Shown: positions 1-5,368 of the stretch, piece by piece
How the letters are laid out: every line of letters begins with the position of its first letter
How positions within the stretch are numbered: the stretch's first letter is position 1
Assembly: GCA_023388015.1 (NCBI GenBank)
Contig: JAEWHB010000086.1
Span: forward strand, 1 to 6,601
Reading direction: 5' to 3'
Source: Bacteroidota bacterium
GTDB lineage: Bacteria; Bacteroidota; Bacteroidia; Flavobacteriales; Weeksellaceae
DNA length: 6,601 nt
Notes under the pieces: generated by a model
What the model saw: only the letters and a program-made list of their open reading frames with translations
What the model was told of the DNA's origin: nothing
The model's database searches: none
Translations under genes and position numbers: made by a program

Positions 1-43
1 TTGCAAACAATATTTCATTTTAGACTGATTCTGCTTTAAATTT

Positions 44-57
44 CTGATGAATATCAT
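44..57. promoter_or_regulatory. Candidate CRP/FNR-family operator upstream of pckA
   Basis: The sequence contains TGAT-GAAT-ATCA (45-56), a perfect inverted repeat of the TGAT/ATCA core with a 4-base spacer. This is the architecture bound by CRP/FNR-family regulators (TTGAT-N4-ATCAA); the two outermost bases, 44 and 57, do not match. Its centre lies about 20 bases upstream of the proposed -33 element and roughly 50 bases upstream of the expected transcription start, a reasonable position for an activator. Short palindromes occur by chance in AT-rich spacers, so this is only a candidate. Confidence 0.35.
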
Positions 58-69
58 TACTTTTATTGA

Positions 70-98
70 TTTGAAAACTACATATTTGACTAAATTTG
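70..98 (+). promoter_or_regulatory. pckA promoter, Bacteroidota type
   Basis: TTTG at 70-73 serves as the -33 element and TAAATTTG at 91-98 matches the Bacteroidota -7 consensus TAnnTTTG exactly, with 17 bases between. Transcription would start near 102-105. That puts the in-frame TTG at 96 outside the message and favours the ATG at 144 as the pckA start. A poorer -7 match, CATATTTG at 81-88, is an alternative; if used, the GGAGG at 98-102 would be inside the mRNA. Confidence 0.6.
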
Positions 99-143
99 GA
101 GGCTAAAACGCAATGCCTCACAAACAACAACAAACAATTAGTT

Positions 144-1751
144 ATGAAAAACATCAGAGTAATCCAGGAGCTTCACCAAATGGGAATCACGGGTTATCAT
201 GAAGTCGTTTATAATCCGACTTTTGAAGAACTTTTTAAAGCTGAGACTTCCGAAAAAAATAAAGGATTTGAAAAAGGAATCGTTTCTGAACTAGGTGCGG
301 TCGCTGTGAAAACCGGCGAATTTACAGGACGTTCCCCCAAAGATCGCTACATCGTTGAAGATGAAATTACCAAGGACACAATCCACTGGGACGGGAAAGT
401 TAACTTACCGACCACTCCCGAAATCTTTACACATTGTAAAAATTTGGTTTTGGACCAATTGTCCAATTCCAAAAAACTATATGTCGTAGACGCATTCTGC
501 GGAACCAATCCCGACACAAGGCTGAAAGTACGATTCATCATGGAAGTCGCCTGGCAGGCACATTTCGTGACCAATATGTTCATTCGCCCTTCCATTTACG
601 AACTGGAAAACTTCGGAGAGCCGGATTTCATCGTGATAAATGGCTCCAAAACTACCAACCCGGACTGGCAAAAACAGGGACTGAATTCCGAGAATTTCAT
701 CATGTTTAACCTGACTGAAAAAATCCAGATCATCGGTGGAACTTGGTACGGTGGCGAAATGAAAAAAGGAATGTTTGCCATCATGAACTATTATCTTCCA
801 CTTCGCGGAATTGCTTCCATGCACTGTTCTGCGAACGTAGGCGAAGAAGGTGATGTGGCTTTGTTTTTCGGGCTTTCAGGAACCGGCAAAACTACTTTGT
901 CTGCCGACCCGAAACGTTATCTGATCGGAGATGACGAACACGGCTGGGACGACCACGGCGTATTTAATTTTGAAGGAGGTTGCTACGCAAAAGTAATTGA
1001 TCTTTCAGAAGAGAAAGAACCGGATATCTACCGTGCAATTAAACGTGATTCATTGTTGGAAAACGTAGTGGTAAAAGATACCGGCGAAATCGATTTCACC
1101 GATGGTTCCATTACCGAAAACACGCGCGTTTCTTATCCGATTTATCATATCAACAAAATTGTTCTGCCATCCAAAGCCGGACATGCCCAAAAAATCGTTT
1201 ACCTTTCGGCTGATGCTTTCGGCGTTTTACCTCCGGTTTCGGTTTTGGACGATGATCAGGCACAATACCATTTCCTTTGTGGATATACTTCCAAATTAGC
1301 CGGAACCGAAAGAGGAATTACAGAACCTCAACCTTCGTTCTCGCCTGCATTTGGAGAGGCTTTCCTGACTTTGCATCCAACCATGTATTCTAAAACTTTG
1401 ATTGGAAAAATGAAGGAACATAACGCCAAAGCTTATTTGGTAAATACGGGCTGGAACGGTACCGGAAAAAGAATTTCTTTGAAAGATACACGTGCCATTA
1501 TTGATGCGATTATTGACGGATCCATTGAGAACGCACCAAAAACAAAAATCCCAATTCTGAATTTGGAAATCCCAACGGAACTTCCAAATGTTTCTCAAGG
1601 AATTCTGGATCCAAGAGACACCTACAGCAGCGCTGACGAATGGGAAACCAAAGCAAAGGATTTGGCAGGCCGATACATAGAGAATTTCAACAAATATTGC
1701 GACACACCGGAAGGAGAGCGTTTAGTTACTGCCGGACCTCAGTTGTCTTAA
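144..1751 (+). CDS. pckA: Phosphoenolpyruvate carboxykinase (ATP)
   Basis: This cytosolic enzyme converts oxaloacetate plus ATP to phosphoenolpyruvate, CO2 and ADP, the first committed step of gluconeogenesis, and can run in reverse to fix CO2. With the ATG at 144 the protein has 535 residues, the normal length for bacterial ATP-type enzymes. Visible motifs are the substrate-binding TGRSPKDRY (61-69), the Mn ligands K208, H227 and D264, the P-loop GLSGTGKTT (243-251), the kinase-2 segment LIGDDEHGW (260-268), R328 in NTRVSYP, and GTGKRIS (440-446) near the adenine site. All expected catalytic residues are present. In-frame extension to TTG 96 adds 16 low-complexity residues and would begin inside the likely promoter, so I reject that start. 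There is no good Shine-Dalgarno directly before 144; the leader is rich in A and C. The sequence resembles the E. coli subtype closely. It appears to be a single-gene unit ending at the terminator near 1873-1912. Confidence 0.97.
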   Translation: MKNIRVIQELHQMGITGYHEVVYNPTFEELFKAETSEKNKGFEKGIVSELGAVAVKTGEFTGRSPKDRYIVEDEITKDTIHWDGKVNLPTTPEIFTHCKNLVLDQLSNSKKLYVVDAFCGTNPDTRLKVRFIMEVAWQAHFVTNMFIRPSIYELENFGEPDFIVINGSKTTNPDWQKQGLNSENFIMFNLTEKIQIIGGTWYGGEMKKGMFAIMNYYLPLRGIASMHCSANVGEEGDVALFFGLSGTGKTTLSADPKRYLIGDDEHGWDDHGVFNFEGGCYAKVIDLSEEKEPDIYRAIKRDSLLENVVVKDTGEIDFTDGSITENTRVSYPIYHINKIVLPSKAGHAQKIVYLSADAFGVLPPVSVLDDDQAQYHFLCGYTSKLAGTERGITEPQPSFSPAFGEAFLTLHPTMYSKTLIGKMKEHNAKAYLVNTGWNGTGKRISLKDTRAIIDAIIDGSIENAPKTKIPILNLEIPTELPNVSQGILDPRDTYSSADEWETKAKDLAGRYIENFNKYCDTPEGERLVTAGPQLS

Positions 1752-1770
1752 ATAAAGAATTTCTTTATTT
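1750..1770. repeat. AT-rich perfect palindrome at the pckA stop codon
   Basis: AAATAAAGAA (1750-1759) is followed by one central T and its exact reverse complement TTCTTTATTT (1761-1770). The left arm includes the last two bases of the pckA TAA stop. The RNA could form an AU-rich hairpin, though the innermost pairs must open to make a loop. No T-run follows, so it is not a terminator by itself; it may shield the 3' end of the message or be chance. Confidence 0.4.
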
Positions 1771-1858
1771 CGCCTCATCCGAATCTATTGTCAACAGATT
1801 CGACCTCTCCAAAGGAGAGGTGAAGCGGAAACCCGAGGCAAGCCTCAAAGATTTTTTT
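1771..1858. repeat. Structured intergenic element of clustered hairpins (probable dispersed repeat)
   Basis: This more GC-rich block between AT-rich flanks contains several inverted repeats. The first is CGAATCT (1780-1786) with AGATTCG (1796-1802). The second is ACCTCTCC (1803-1810), loop AAA, GGAGAGGT (1814-1821). The third is GAGGC (1835-1839) with GCCTC (1842-1846), followed by ATTTTTTT (1851-1858). GAGGC can also pair with an upstream GCCTC (1772-1776), which would enclose the first two hairpins. From memory, the CTCTCCAAAGGAGAG core is a common intergenic repeat in flavobacterial genomes, which suggests a REP-like element. The last small hairpin plus its T-run could act as a weak terminator. 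No reading frame here resembles a protein. Confidence 0.5.
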
Positions 1859-1872
1859 AGAAAAACCATAAG

Positions 1873-1912
1873 AAAAATTGTTTCAGTTAGTTTTAATTGA
1901 AACAATTTTTTT
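1873..1912 (+). terminator. Strong intrinsic terminator downstream of pckA
   Basis: The arms AAAAATTGTTTCA (1873-1885) and TGAAACAATTTTT (1898-1910) are perfect complements. The stem can be extended inward by G-T, T-A, T-A and A-T pairs to a GTTT loop, and the T-run continues to 1912. The A-run on the left arm makes it symmetrical, so it could stop transcription from either side. It lies about 120 bases after the pckA stop and is the most likely end of that transcript. Confidence 0.75.
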
Positions 1913-2005
1913 GTTAAAATTTAGAAAATTAGAATTCAAAAAATAAAACCATAAGGACTTTATTTACAATGACTTATTCCAACTACTTGCTCAGCACAAA
2001 TAAAA
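1913..2005. other. Plain AT-rich spacer
   Basis: I see no gene, RNA or strong structure here. A 29-codon frame opens at ATG 1969 and runs to 2058, with AAGGA at 1953-1957 upstream, but it crosses the promoter of the next gene and its peptide has no recognisable features, so I do not call it. Confidence 0.5.
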
Positions 2006-2035
2006 TTGTTAATAAGTTTTACGAAAATAAATTTG
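2006..2035 (+). promoter_or_regulatory. Promoter of the synthetase-like gene, Bacteroidota type
   Basis: TTG at 2006-2008 (-33) is followed after exactly 19 bases by TAAATTTG at 2028-2035 (-7), a full match to the Bacteroidota consensus with ideal spacing. The expected start near 2039-2042 gives a leader of about 55-60 bases to ATG 2099 and makes the in-frame ATG at 2045 almost leaderless. This supports choosing 2099. Confidence 0.65.
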
Positions 2036-2098
2036 TGAGATTTAATGACAGGCTATAAATTCGCGCCAATTTATGCAAACACAAAAAACACACAAATT

Positions 2099-2980
2099 AT
2101 GCAAGATTTAATTATTCCGCAGGGCGCAGTCGCCCGAGCAAATGATTTGGCATTGGTTCCAATCATTGATCCCAAGAAGTTCTCTTTTGTAGTTAACAAG
2201 ATGAGAACTTTTTTTTTGCGCAAAGGTTTCGTTGAAGTCCACACCCAAAACCGCTTGAGCATTTTGGCTGCTTGCGAAAATCCTCATTCCATTGCTTCGT
2301 ACGAATATTGCGGTAACGTTTGGCCACTTCCTCAAACCGGCCAAATGTGGTTGGAATATGAATTATTGACGAAGCCGGATGTTCCCGGTTTTTTTTGTGT
2401 CTCGACGAGCTATCGTAACGAAAAAAGCCCGATCAAAGGAAGACACCAACGCATTTTCCCGATGTTTGAATTTGAAATGCACGGCGGCATCAAAGAACTG
2501 ATTGAACTGGAAATTGAATTGCTGGAAGATTTAGGTTTTGGTAAAGCCGAAGATTTCGTTCACGCCGATTATGAAGACATCGCCAAAAAATATGGTGTCA
2601 ATACCATTGAGGCTGAAGATGAATTGAGAATTCAGGAAGAATATGGAAATGTTTTCTTCCTTGAGAATTTTCCTGAACGCACCAATCCTTTTTGGAATAT
2701 GAAAAGAAACGGCGAAACAGCCAATAAAGTCGATGCTCTTTTGCACGGAATCGAAACCATCGGTTCCGCCGAAAGAAGCACTGACGCGGTAGAGCAACGC
2801 GATTCTTTCTACTCGATTGAAGACGGAAAATACGCCGAAAAATTATTTGATCTCTTCGGGAAAAGCCGTGTGGAAGACGAATTGGAAGATTTCCTTTCGT
2901 TTGAATTCTTCCAGCGCTCAGGCGGCGGAATGGGCGTACCGAGAATGATCAGAGCTTTTGAACTTTCAGGATTAATTTAG
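2099..2980 (+). CDS. Stand-alone class II aminoacyl-tRNA-synthetase-like catalytic core (Asn/Asp type), possible asparagine synthetase
   Basis: The 293-residue protein matches the catalytic domain of Asp/Asn/Lys class II synthetases. A motif 1-like helix with KGFVEVHT lies at 35-49. The substrate-binding TGQMWLE is at 80-86. Motif 2 is TSYRNE (R106, E108), with the RHQ loop (115-117) typical of Asx enzymes and FPMFEFE (120-126). Motif 3 is GGGMGVPR (275-282), with proline where Asp or Glu usually sits. The protein begins about where that domain begins, so the N-terminal OB-fold that reads the anticodon is absent. Normal tRNA charging is therefore unlikely. The best precedent is the archaeal AsnRS-related asparagine synthetase, which makes asparagine from aspartate; AsnA-type synthetase and a protein-modifying EpmA-like role are alternatives. 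In-frame ATG 2045 would add 18 residues but sits almost at the predicted transcription start. The gene has its own promoter and terminator. The family call is firm; the reaction is inferred. Confidence 0.8.
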   Translation: MQDLIIPQGAVARANDLALVPIIDPKKFSFVVNKMRTFFLRKGFVEVHTQNRLSILAACENPHSIASYEYCGNVWPLPQTGQMWLEYELLTKPDVPGFFCVSTSYRNEKSPIKGRHQRIFPMFEFEMHGGIKELIELEIELLEDLGFGKAEDFVHADYEDIAKKYGVNTIEAEDELRIQEEYGNVFFLENFPERTNPFWNMKRNGETANKVDALLHGIETIGSAERSTDAVEQRDSFYSIEDGKYAEKLFDLFGKSRVEDELEDFLSFEFFQRSGGGMGVPRMIRAFELSGLI

Positions 2981-3022
2981 AGCTTACTCTTAACATTGTC
3001 ATATTTAACTAACACATTCAGA

Positions 3023-3050
3023 GGCGGAATTCGTTCCGCCTTTTTTTTTT
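3023..3050 (+). terminator. Intrinsic terminator after the synthetase-like gene
   Basis: The stem GGCGGAA (3023-3029) and TTCCGCC (3034-3040) closes a TTCG loop and is followed by ten Ts (3041-3050). It is a textbook Rho-independent terminator for plus-strand transcription. Its T-run overlaps the first two bases of the gldC stop codon, which reads from the other strand. There is no matching A-run on the left side, so it should not stop gldC transcription. Confidence 0.92.
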
Positions 3051-3381
3051 ATGGTTTTTCCTTGATTCCAGCCTGATGCGCAAAGTTTTCAGCAAATTCC
3101 ACAATGTAATCTGCCACTTCATTTTCATTGGTAGCACGCTGATAGGAATTGGCCATGGAAATAAAAATCTGATGATAAAATTGTTTCATATCATCCATCG
3201 GCATGTCTTTGGTCCATAAATCAATGCGCAAAGCTTCTCTTTCCTTGTCATCCCAAACCGAAATCATCGCAGCTTTGGTTTCCTGATTATTGATTCCTCC
3301 GTCTTGCGCATTCCAGGTCATTTTCTCCGGAACATGGTTTTCGTCCAGTTCCACCTCTACTATTATCTGTGTTTTTCTCAT
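3049..3381 (-). CDS. gldC: Gliding motility protein GldC
   Basis: The gene encodes a 110-residue acidic protein without signal peptide or membrane segment, recognised as GldC of the Bacteroidota gliding machinery. The length fits the family. In Flavobacterium johnsoniae, gldC lies directly downstream of gldB and contributes to gliding; its biochemical role is not known. Features seen are a strand-rich start (TQIIVEVELDE), a conserved-looking central stretch DLWTKDMPMDDMKQFYHQI (54-72), and a mostly helical C-terminus. Its ATG follows the gldB stop by 29 bases, with an A-rich leader and no promoter of its own, so it should be co-transcribed with gldB. The stop codon abuts the T-run of the convergent terminator; no minus-strand terminator is visible, so its transcript may run into the gene at 2099-2980 as antisense. 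Confidence 0.93.
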   Translation of the reverse strand: MRKTQIIVEVELDENHVPEKMTWNAQDGGINNQETKAAMISVWDDKEREALRIDLWTKDMPMDDMKQFYHQIFISMANSYQRATNENEVADYIVEFAENFAHQAGIKEKP

Positions 3382-3410
3382 TTTCTAAATTTTAACTGAT
3401 TCTCTCAGGG

Positions 3411-4463
3411 TTATTCATATTTTTCCACTTCGTCATTTGAAGCATTTTCACTTGGCGCATAATTTCCGCTTCCCTTTCGTGGTTTGTATTTGGATTCTTT
3501 GAAGATGACCTGTGTATCTTGATTGATAAAATCCTGCAAACTTACTTGAGGATTTTCGGCCAGGTATTTTCGGCCAATCTGCCAGCCTATCCAGGCTCCG
3601 ATTCTTCCCGGCGATTCGGTTTCGATTTCATTTAAGAATTTGGAAAAAGGTCCTGGTTGTAAAAATCTTTCGCGAAGCGTTTTATCATTTTCAAACACCA
3701 TATTTTGTTCCACGAAATAATTCCAGATATCGCCCTCGTTTGCAATGGCCCAATCCAATTGTTCTTTTGTATAACCTATTTTCAGTTCGTCCGAAGTTTT
3801 GGGTAACAAAGCATCGGCAAGTATTAGTTTTTTTCCTTCGTCCACCATCAAATCGATGAAAGACTGCTGACGCGGATTGAACGGCACAATCTCAAGTCCA
3901 ATTGACTGAACCACAGCAGGCGCTACATTCTCAGGGTTCATATTTTGCACCATATAATCATACACTTTAATTGTAGTTTGTTGTTTATACAGCTGATTAT
4001 CTGATCCTAAAAAACCATCCAAAGCTATAAACATCAAGCCTTCTCTTGAACCGTAAATTACTGGATAAAAAATATTTTCCTGTAAGGTGGAAGAGTAAGT
4101 ATAAATCTGTGGAATTGTATGCTGAGGAAAATAATGTTTGTAGTAGGTAAATAATCCTTCCAAATCAGACTCAAACTTCCCATACTTTTTAAATGCCTCT
4201 ACCACGGAATCATAAACAGCTCTTTCAAAAGGGTGTTTTCTCTGTTCTTCCCAAACATCATTTGACACTGAATCCAAAAAGAAGAAGGGATATTTAGCTT
4301 GAACTTCAGTTAAAGGAATATTTGTATCAAAAAAATCCTTGCTGATGTCGGTTATTTTCAAATCCACTTTTTCCTGTGGCAATTCTACGTCCCAACGATT
4401 TTCTTTTCCGCAGGAAATCAGCATAACCGAAAAAATCAAAACGAACCAATGTGAGGTTTTCAT
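3411..4463 (-). CDS. gldB: Gliding motility lipoprotein GldB
   Basis: This 350-residue protein starts with a lipoprotein signal: a positive start, a hydrophobic stretch (WFVLIFSVMLIS) and the lipobox LISC with the lipidated cysteine at 18. It should be anchored to a membrane facing the periplasm. Overall sequence and the adjacent gldC identify it as GldB, which is required for gliding in Flavobacterium johnsoniae. A segment VDEGKKLILADALLP (207-221) and a C-terminal GAWIGWQIGRKYL (289-301) resemble the layout of DUF2268-type zinc peptidases, but no HExxH is present, so any relation would be to a non-catalytic form. The C-terminal ~25 residues (326-350) are polar and probably disordered. It is the first gene of a gldB-gldC unit and diverges from nadE. 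The ATG at 4463 is chosen because the signal peptide begins right there. Confidence 0.93.
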   Translation of the reverse strand: MKTSHWFVLIFSVMLISCGKENRWDVELPQEKVDLKITDISKDFFDTNIPLTEVQAKYPFFFLDSVSNDVWEEQRKHPFERAVYDSVVEAFKKYGKFESDLEGLFTYYKHYFPQHTIPQIYTYSSTLQENIFYPVIYGSREGLMFIALDGFLGSDNQLYKQQTTIKVYDYMVQNMNPENVAPAVVQSIGLEIVPFNPRQQSFIDLMVDEGKKLILADALLPKTSDELKIGYTKEQLDWAIANEGDIWNYFVEQNMVFENDKTLRERFLQPGPFSKFLNEIETESPGRIGAWIGWQIGRKYLAENPQVSLQDFINQDTQVIFKESKYKPRKGSGNYAPSENASNDEVEKYE

Positions 4464-4495
4464 CTATTTACTTTTAATTAATTTTTCAATTTACT

Positions 4496-4540
4496 AATGA
4501 ATTGATTTTTCCCAATCCCAATAAGTGGGAGTCATTCATT
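4496..4540. repeat. Nested inverted repeats between gldB and nadE
   Basis: An outer pair, AATGAAT (4496-4502) and ATTCATT (4534-4540), flanks an inner pair, TCCCA (4516-4520) and TGGGA (4526-4530), separated by ATAAG. CCCAAT is also directly repeated at 4511-4522. The block sits in the 115-base divergent spacer, just upstream of the nadE -7 candidate, so it could be an operator or a hairpin in the gldB leader. Spacing of the two arms is asymmetric, and the repeats are short enough to arise by chance. Confidence 0.3.
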
Positions 4541-4547
4541 ATCTTTG
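4540..4547 (+). promoter_or_regulatory. Candidate -7 element for nadE
   Basis: TATCTTTG matches TAnnTTTG exactly and lies 31 bases before the nadE ATG, giving a leader of about 25 bases. No TTG lies at the usual 17-23 base distance upstream, so the -33 element is weak or absent. The element touches the right arm of the inverted repeat ending at 4540. Confidence 0.4.
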
Positions 4548-4562
4548 AACTAATTTGAACCG

Positions 4563-4570
4563 CAAATTTA
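4563..4570 (-). promoter_or_regulatory. Candidate -7 element for gldB-gldC
   Basis: Read on the minus strand this is TAAATTTG, an exact TAnnTTTG match. It would give a gldB leader of roughly 90 bases containing the nested inverted repeats. No TTG is visible at the expected -33 distance. It also lies within the nadE leader and forms an inverted repeat with AATTTG at 4552-4557, so the divergent promoters would interlock. Confidence 0.3.
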
Positions 4571-4578
4571 ATCATATA

Positions 4579-5367
4579 ATGCAGACCGAAAAAATCATAA
4601 ATCACATTGTCAACTGGTTGGGCGATTACCTGAAAAATTCAGGGCAAAAAGGATTTGTTTTGGGGATTTCGGGCGGAATTGATTCCGCAGTGGTTTCGAC
4701 GCTTTGTGCCAAAACGGGTTATCCGGTCCTTTGTATGGAACTACCGATTCATCAGGCAGAAAATCAGGTTACACGTGCTTTGAATCATATCAATTGGTTG
4801 AAATCAAATTTTGAAAAAGTGGAAGGAAAATCAGTCAATCTGACGACGGTTTATGATGAATTTGTTTCGGTGGCGGAAAAATCGGACAATGAATATGCCT
4901 ATAATTTATCGTTGGCCAACACAAGAGCGCGACTTCGGATGACCACGCTTTATTATTATGCCGGATTGTATGGTTACATCGTGGCCGGAACCGGCAACAA
5001 AGTGGAAGATTTCGGTGTGGGATTTTTTACCAAATATGGCGATGGCGGCGTGGACATCAGCCCGATTGCCGATTTGATGAAATCGGAAGTTTATAAAATT
5101 GCAGAATTTTTAGGCATCAATTACGAAATTCAAAAAGCCGCTCCTACCGATGGTTTATTTGGCGATAACCGTACCGATGAAGATCAATTGGGTGCTACTT
5201 ATGACGAATTGGAATGGGCGATGAAAGCTGCTGAGCGAGGACAGATTTCCAAGGATTTTTCTGAGCGTGAACGGGAAGTTATGGAGATTTATGAAAAACG
5301 CCATCGCGCCAACCTGCATAAAATGGTTCCGATTCCGATTTGTGAGATTCCGGAGGAGTGGAAATAA
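4579..5367 (+). CDS. nadE: NAD+ synthetase, ammonia-dependent type
   Basis: NadE catalyses the last step of NAD biosynthesis, adenylating nicotinate adenine dinucleotide with ATP and amidating it to NAD+. The 262-residue cytosolic protein belongs to the N-type ATP pyrophosphatase family. Its PP-loop is SGGIDSA (31-37). NAD-synthetase-specific segments follow: GTGNKVEDFGVGFFTKYGDG (137-156), VDISPIADLMKSEVY (158-172), the RTDEDQLGATYDELE stretch (198-212), and the C-terminal KRHRANLHK (240-248). There is no N-terminal nitrilase-like glutaminase domain, so ammonia is probably the nitrogen source unless a partner supplies it. The ATG at 4579 is chosen because it starts at the usual N-terminal helix; the in-frame TTG at 4555 would add eight residues and lies at the expected transcription start. 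The gene diverges from gldB and ends one base before the stop of the convergent dioxygenase-like gene. Confidence 0.95.
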   Translation: MQTEKIINHIVNWLGDYLKNSGQKGFVLGISGGIDSAVVSTLCAKTGYPVLCMELPIHQAENQVTRALNHINWLKSNFEKVEGKSVNLTTVYDEFVSVAEKSDNEYAYNLSLANTRARLRMTTLYYYAGLYGYIVAGTGNKVEDFGVGFFTKYGDGGVDISPIADLMKSEVYKIAEFLGINYEIQKAAPTDGLFGDNRTDEDQLGATYDELEWAMKAAERGQISKDFSEREREVMEIYEKRHRANLHKMVPIPICEIPEEWK

Positions 5368-5368
5368 T

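Noticed and set aside
96..143. N-terminal extension of pckA from TTG 96
   Set aside because: It overlaps the exact -7 match at 91-98, adds an A/N/Q-rich stretch unlike the family's N-terminus, and the 535-residue form from ATG 144 has the normal length.
477..824. Long minus-strand frame inside pckA
   Set aside because: It is antisense to a well-conserved gene, has no recognisable domain and no initiation signals.
1296..1598. Minus-strand frame of 100 codons inside pckA
   Set aside because: It is a shadow of the conserved C-terminal half of pckA, with no domain or start signals.
1640..1900. 86-codon plus-strand frame over the pckA 3' end and the hairpin element
   Set aside because: It overlaps pckA in another frame and continues through hairpins and the terminator arm; its length is explained by chance.
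1969..2058. 29-codon ORF from ATG 1969 with AAGGA upstream
   Set aside because: It spans the promoter of the next gene, has no recognisable peptide features, and frames this short are common in AT-rich spacers.
2045..2098. N-terminal extension of the synthetase-like gene from ATG 2045
   Set aside because: It lies almost at the predicted transcription start, and its 18 residues show no family-like sequence; ATG 2099 begins just before the recognisable domain.
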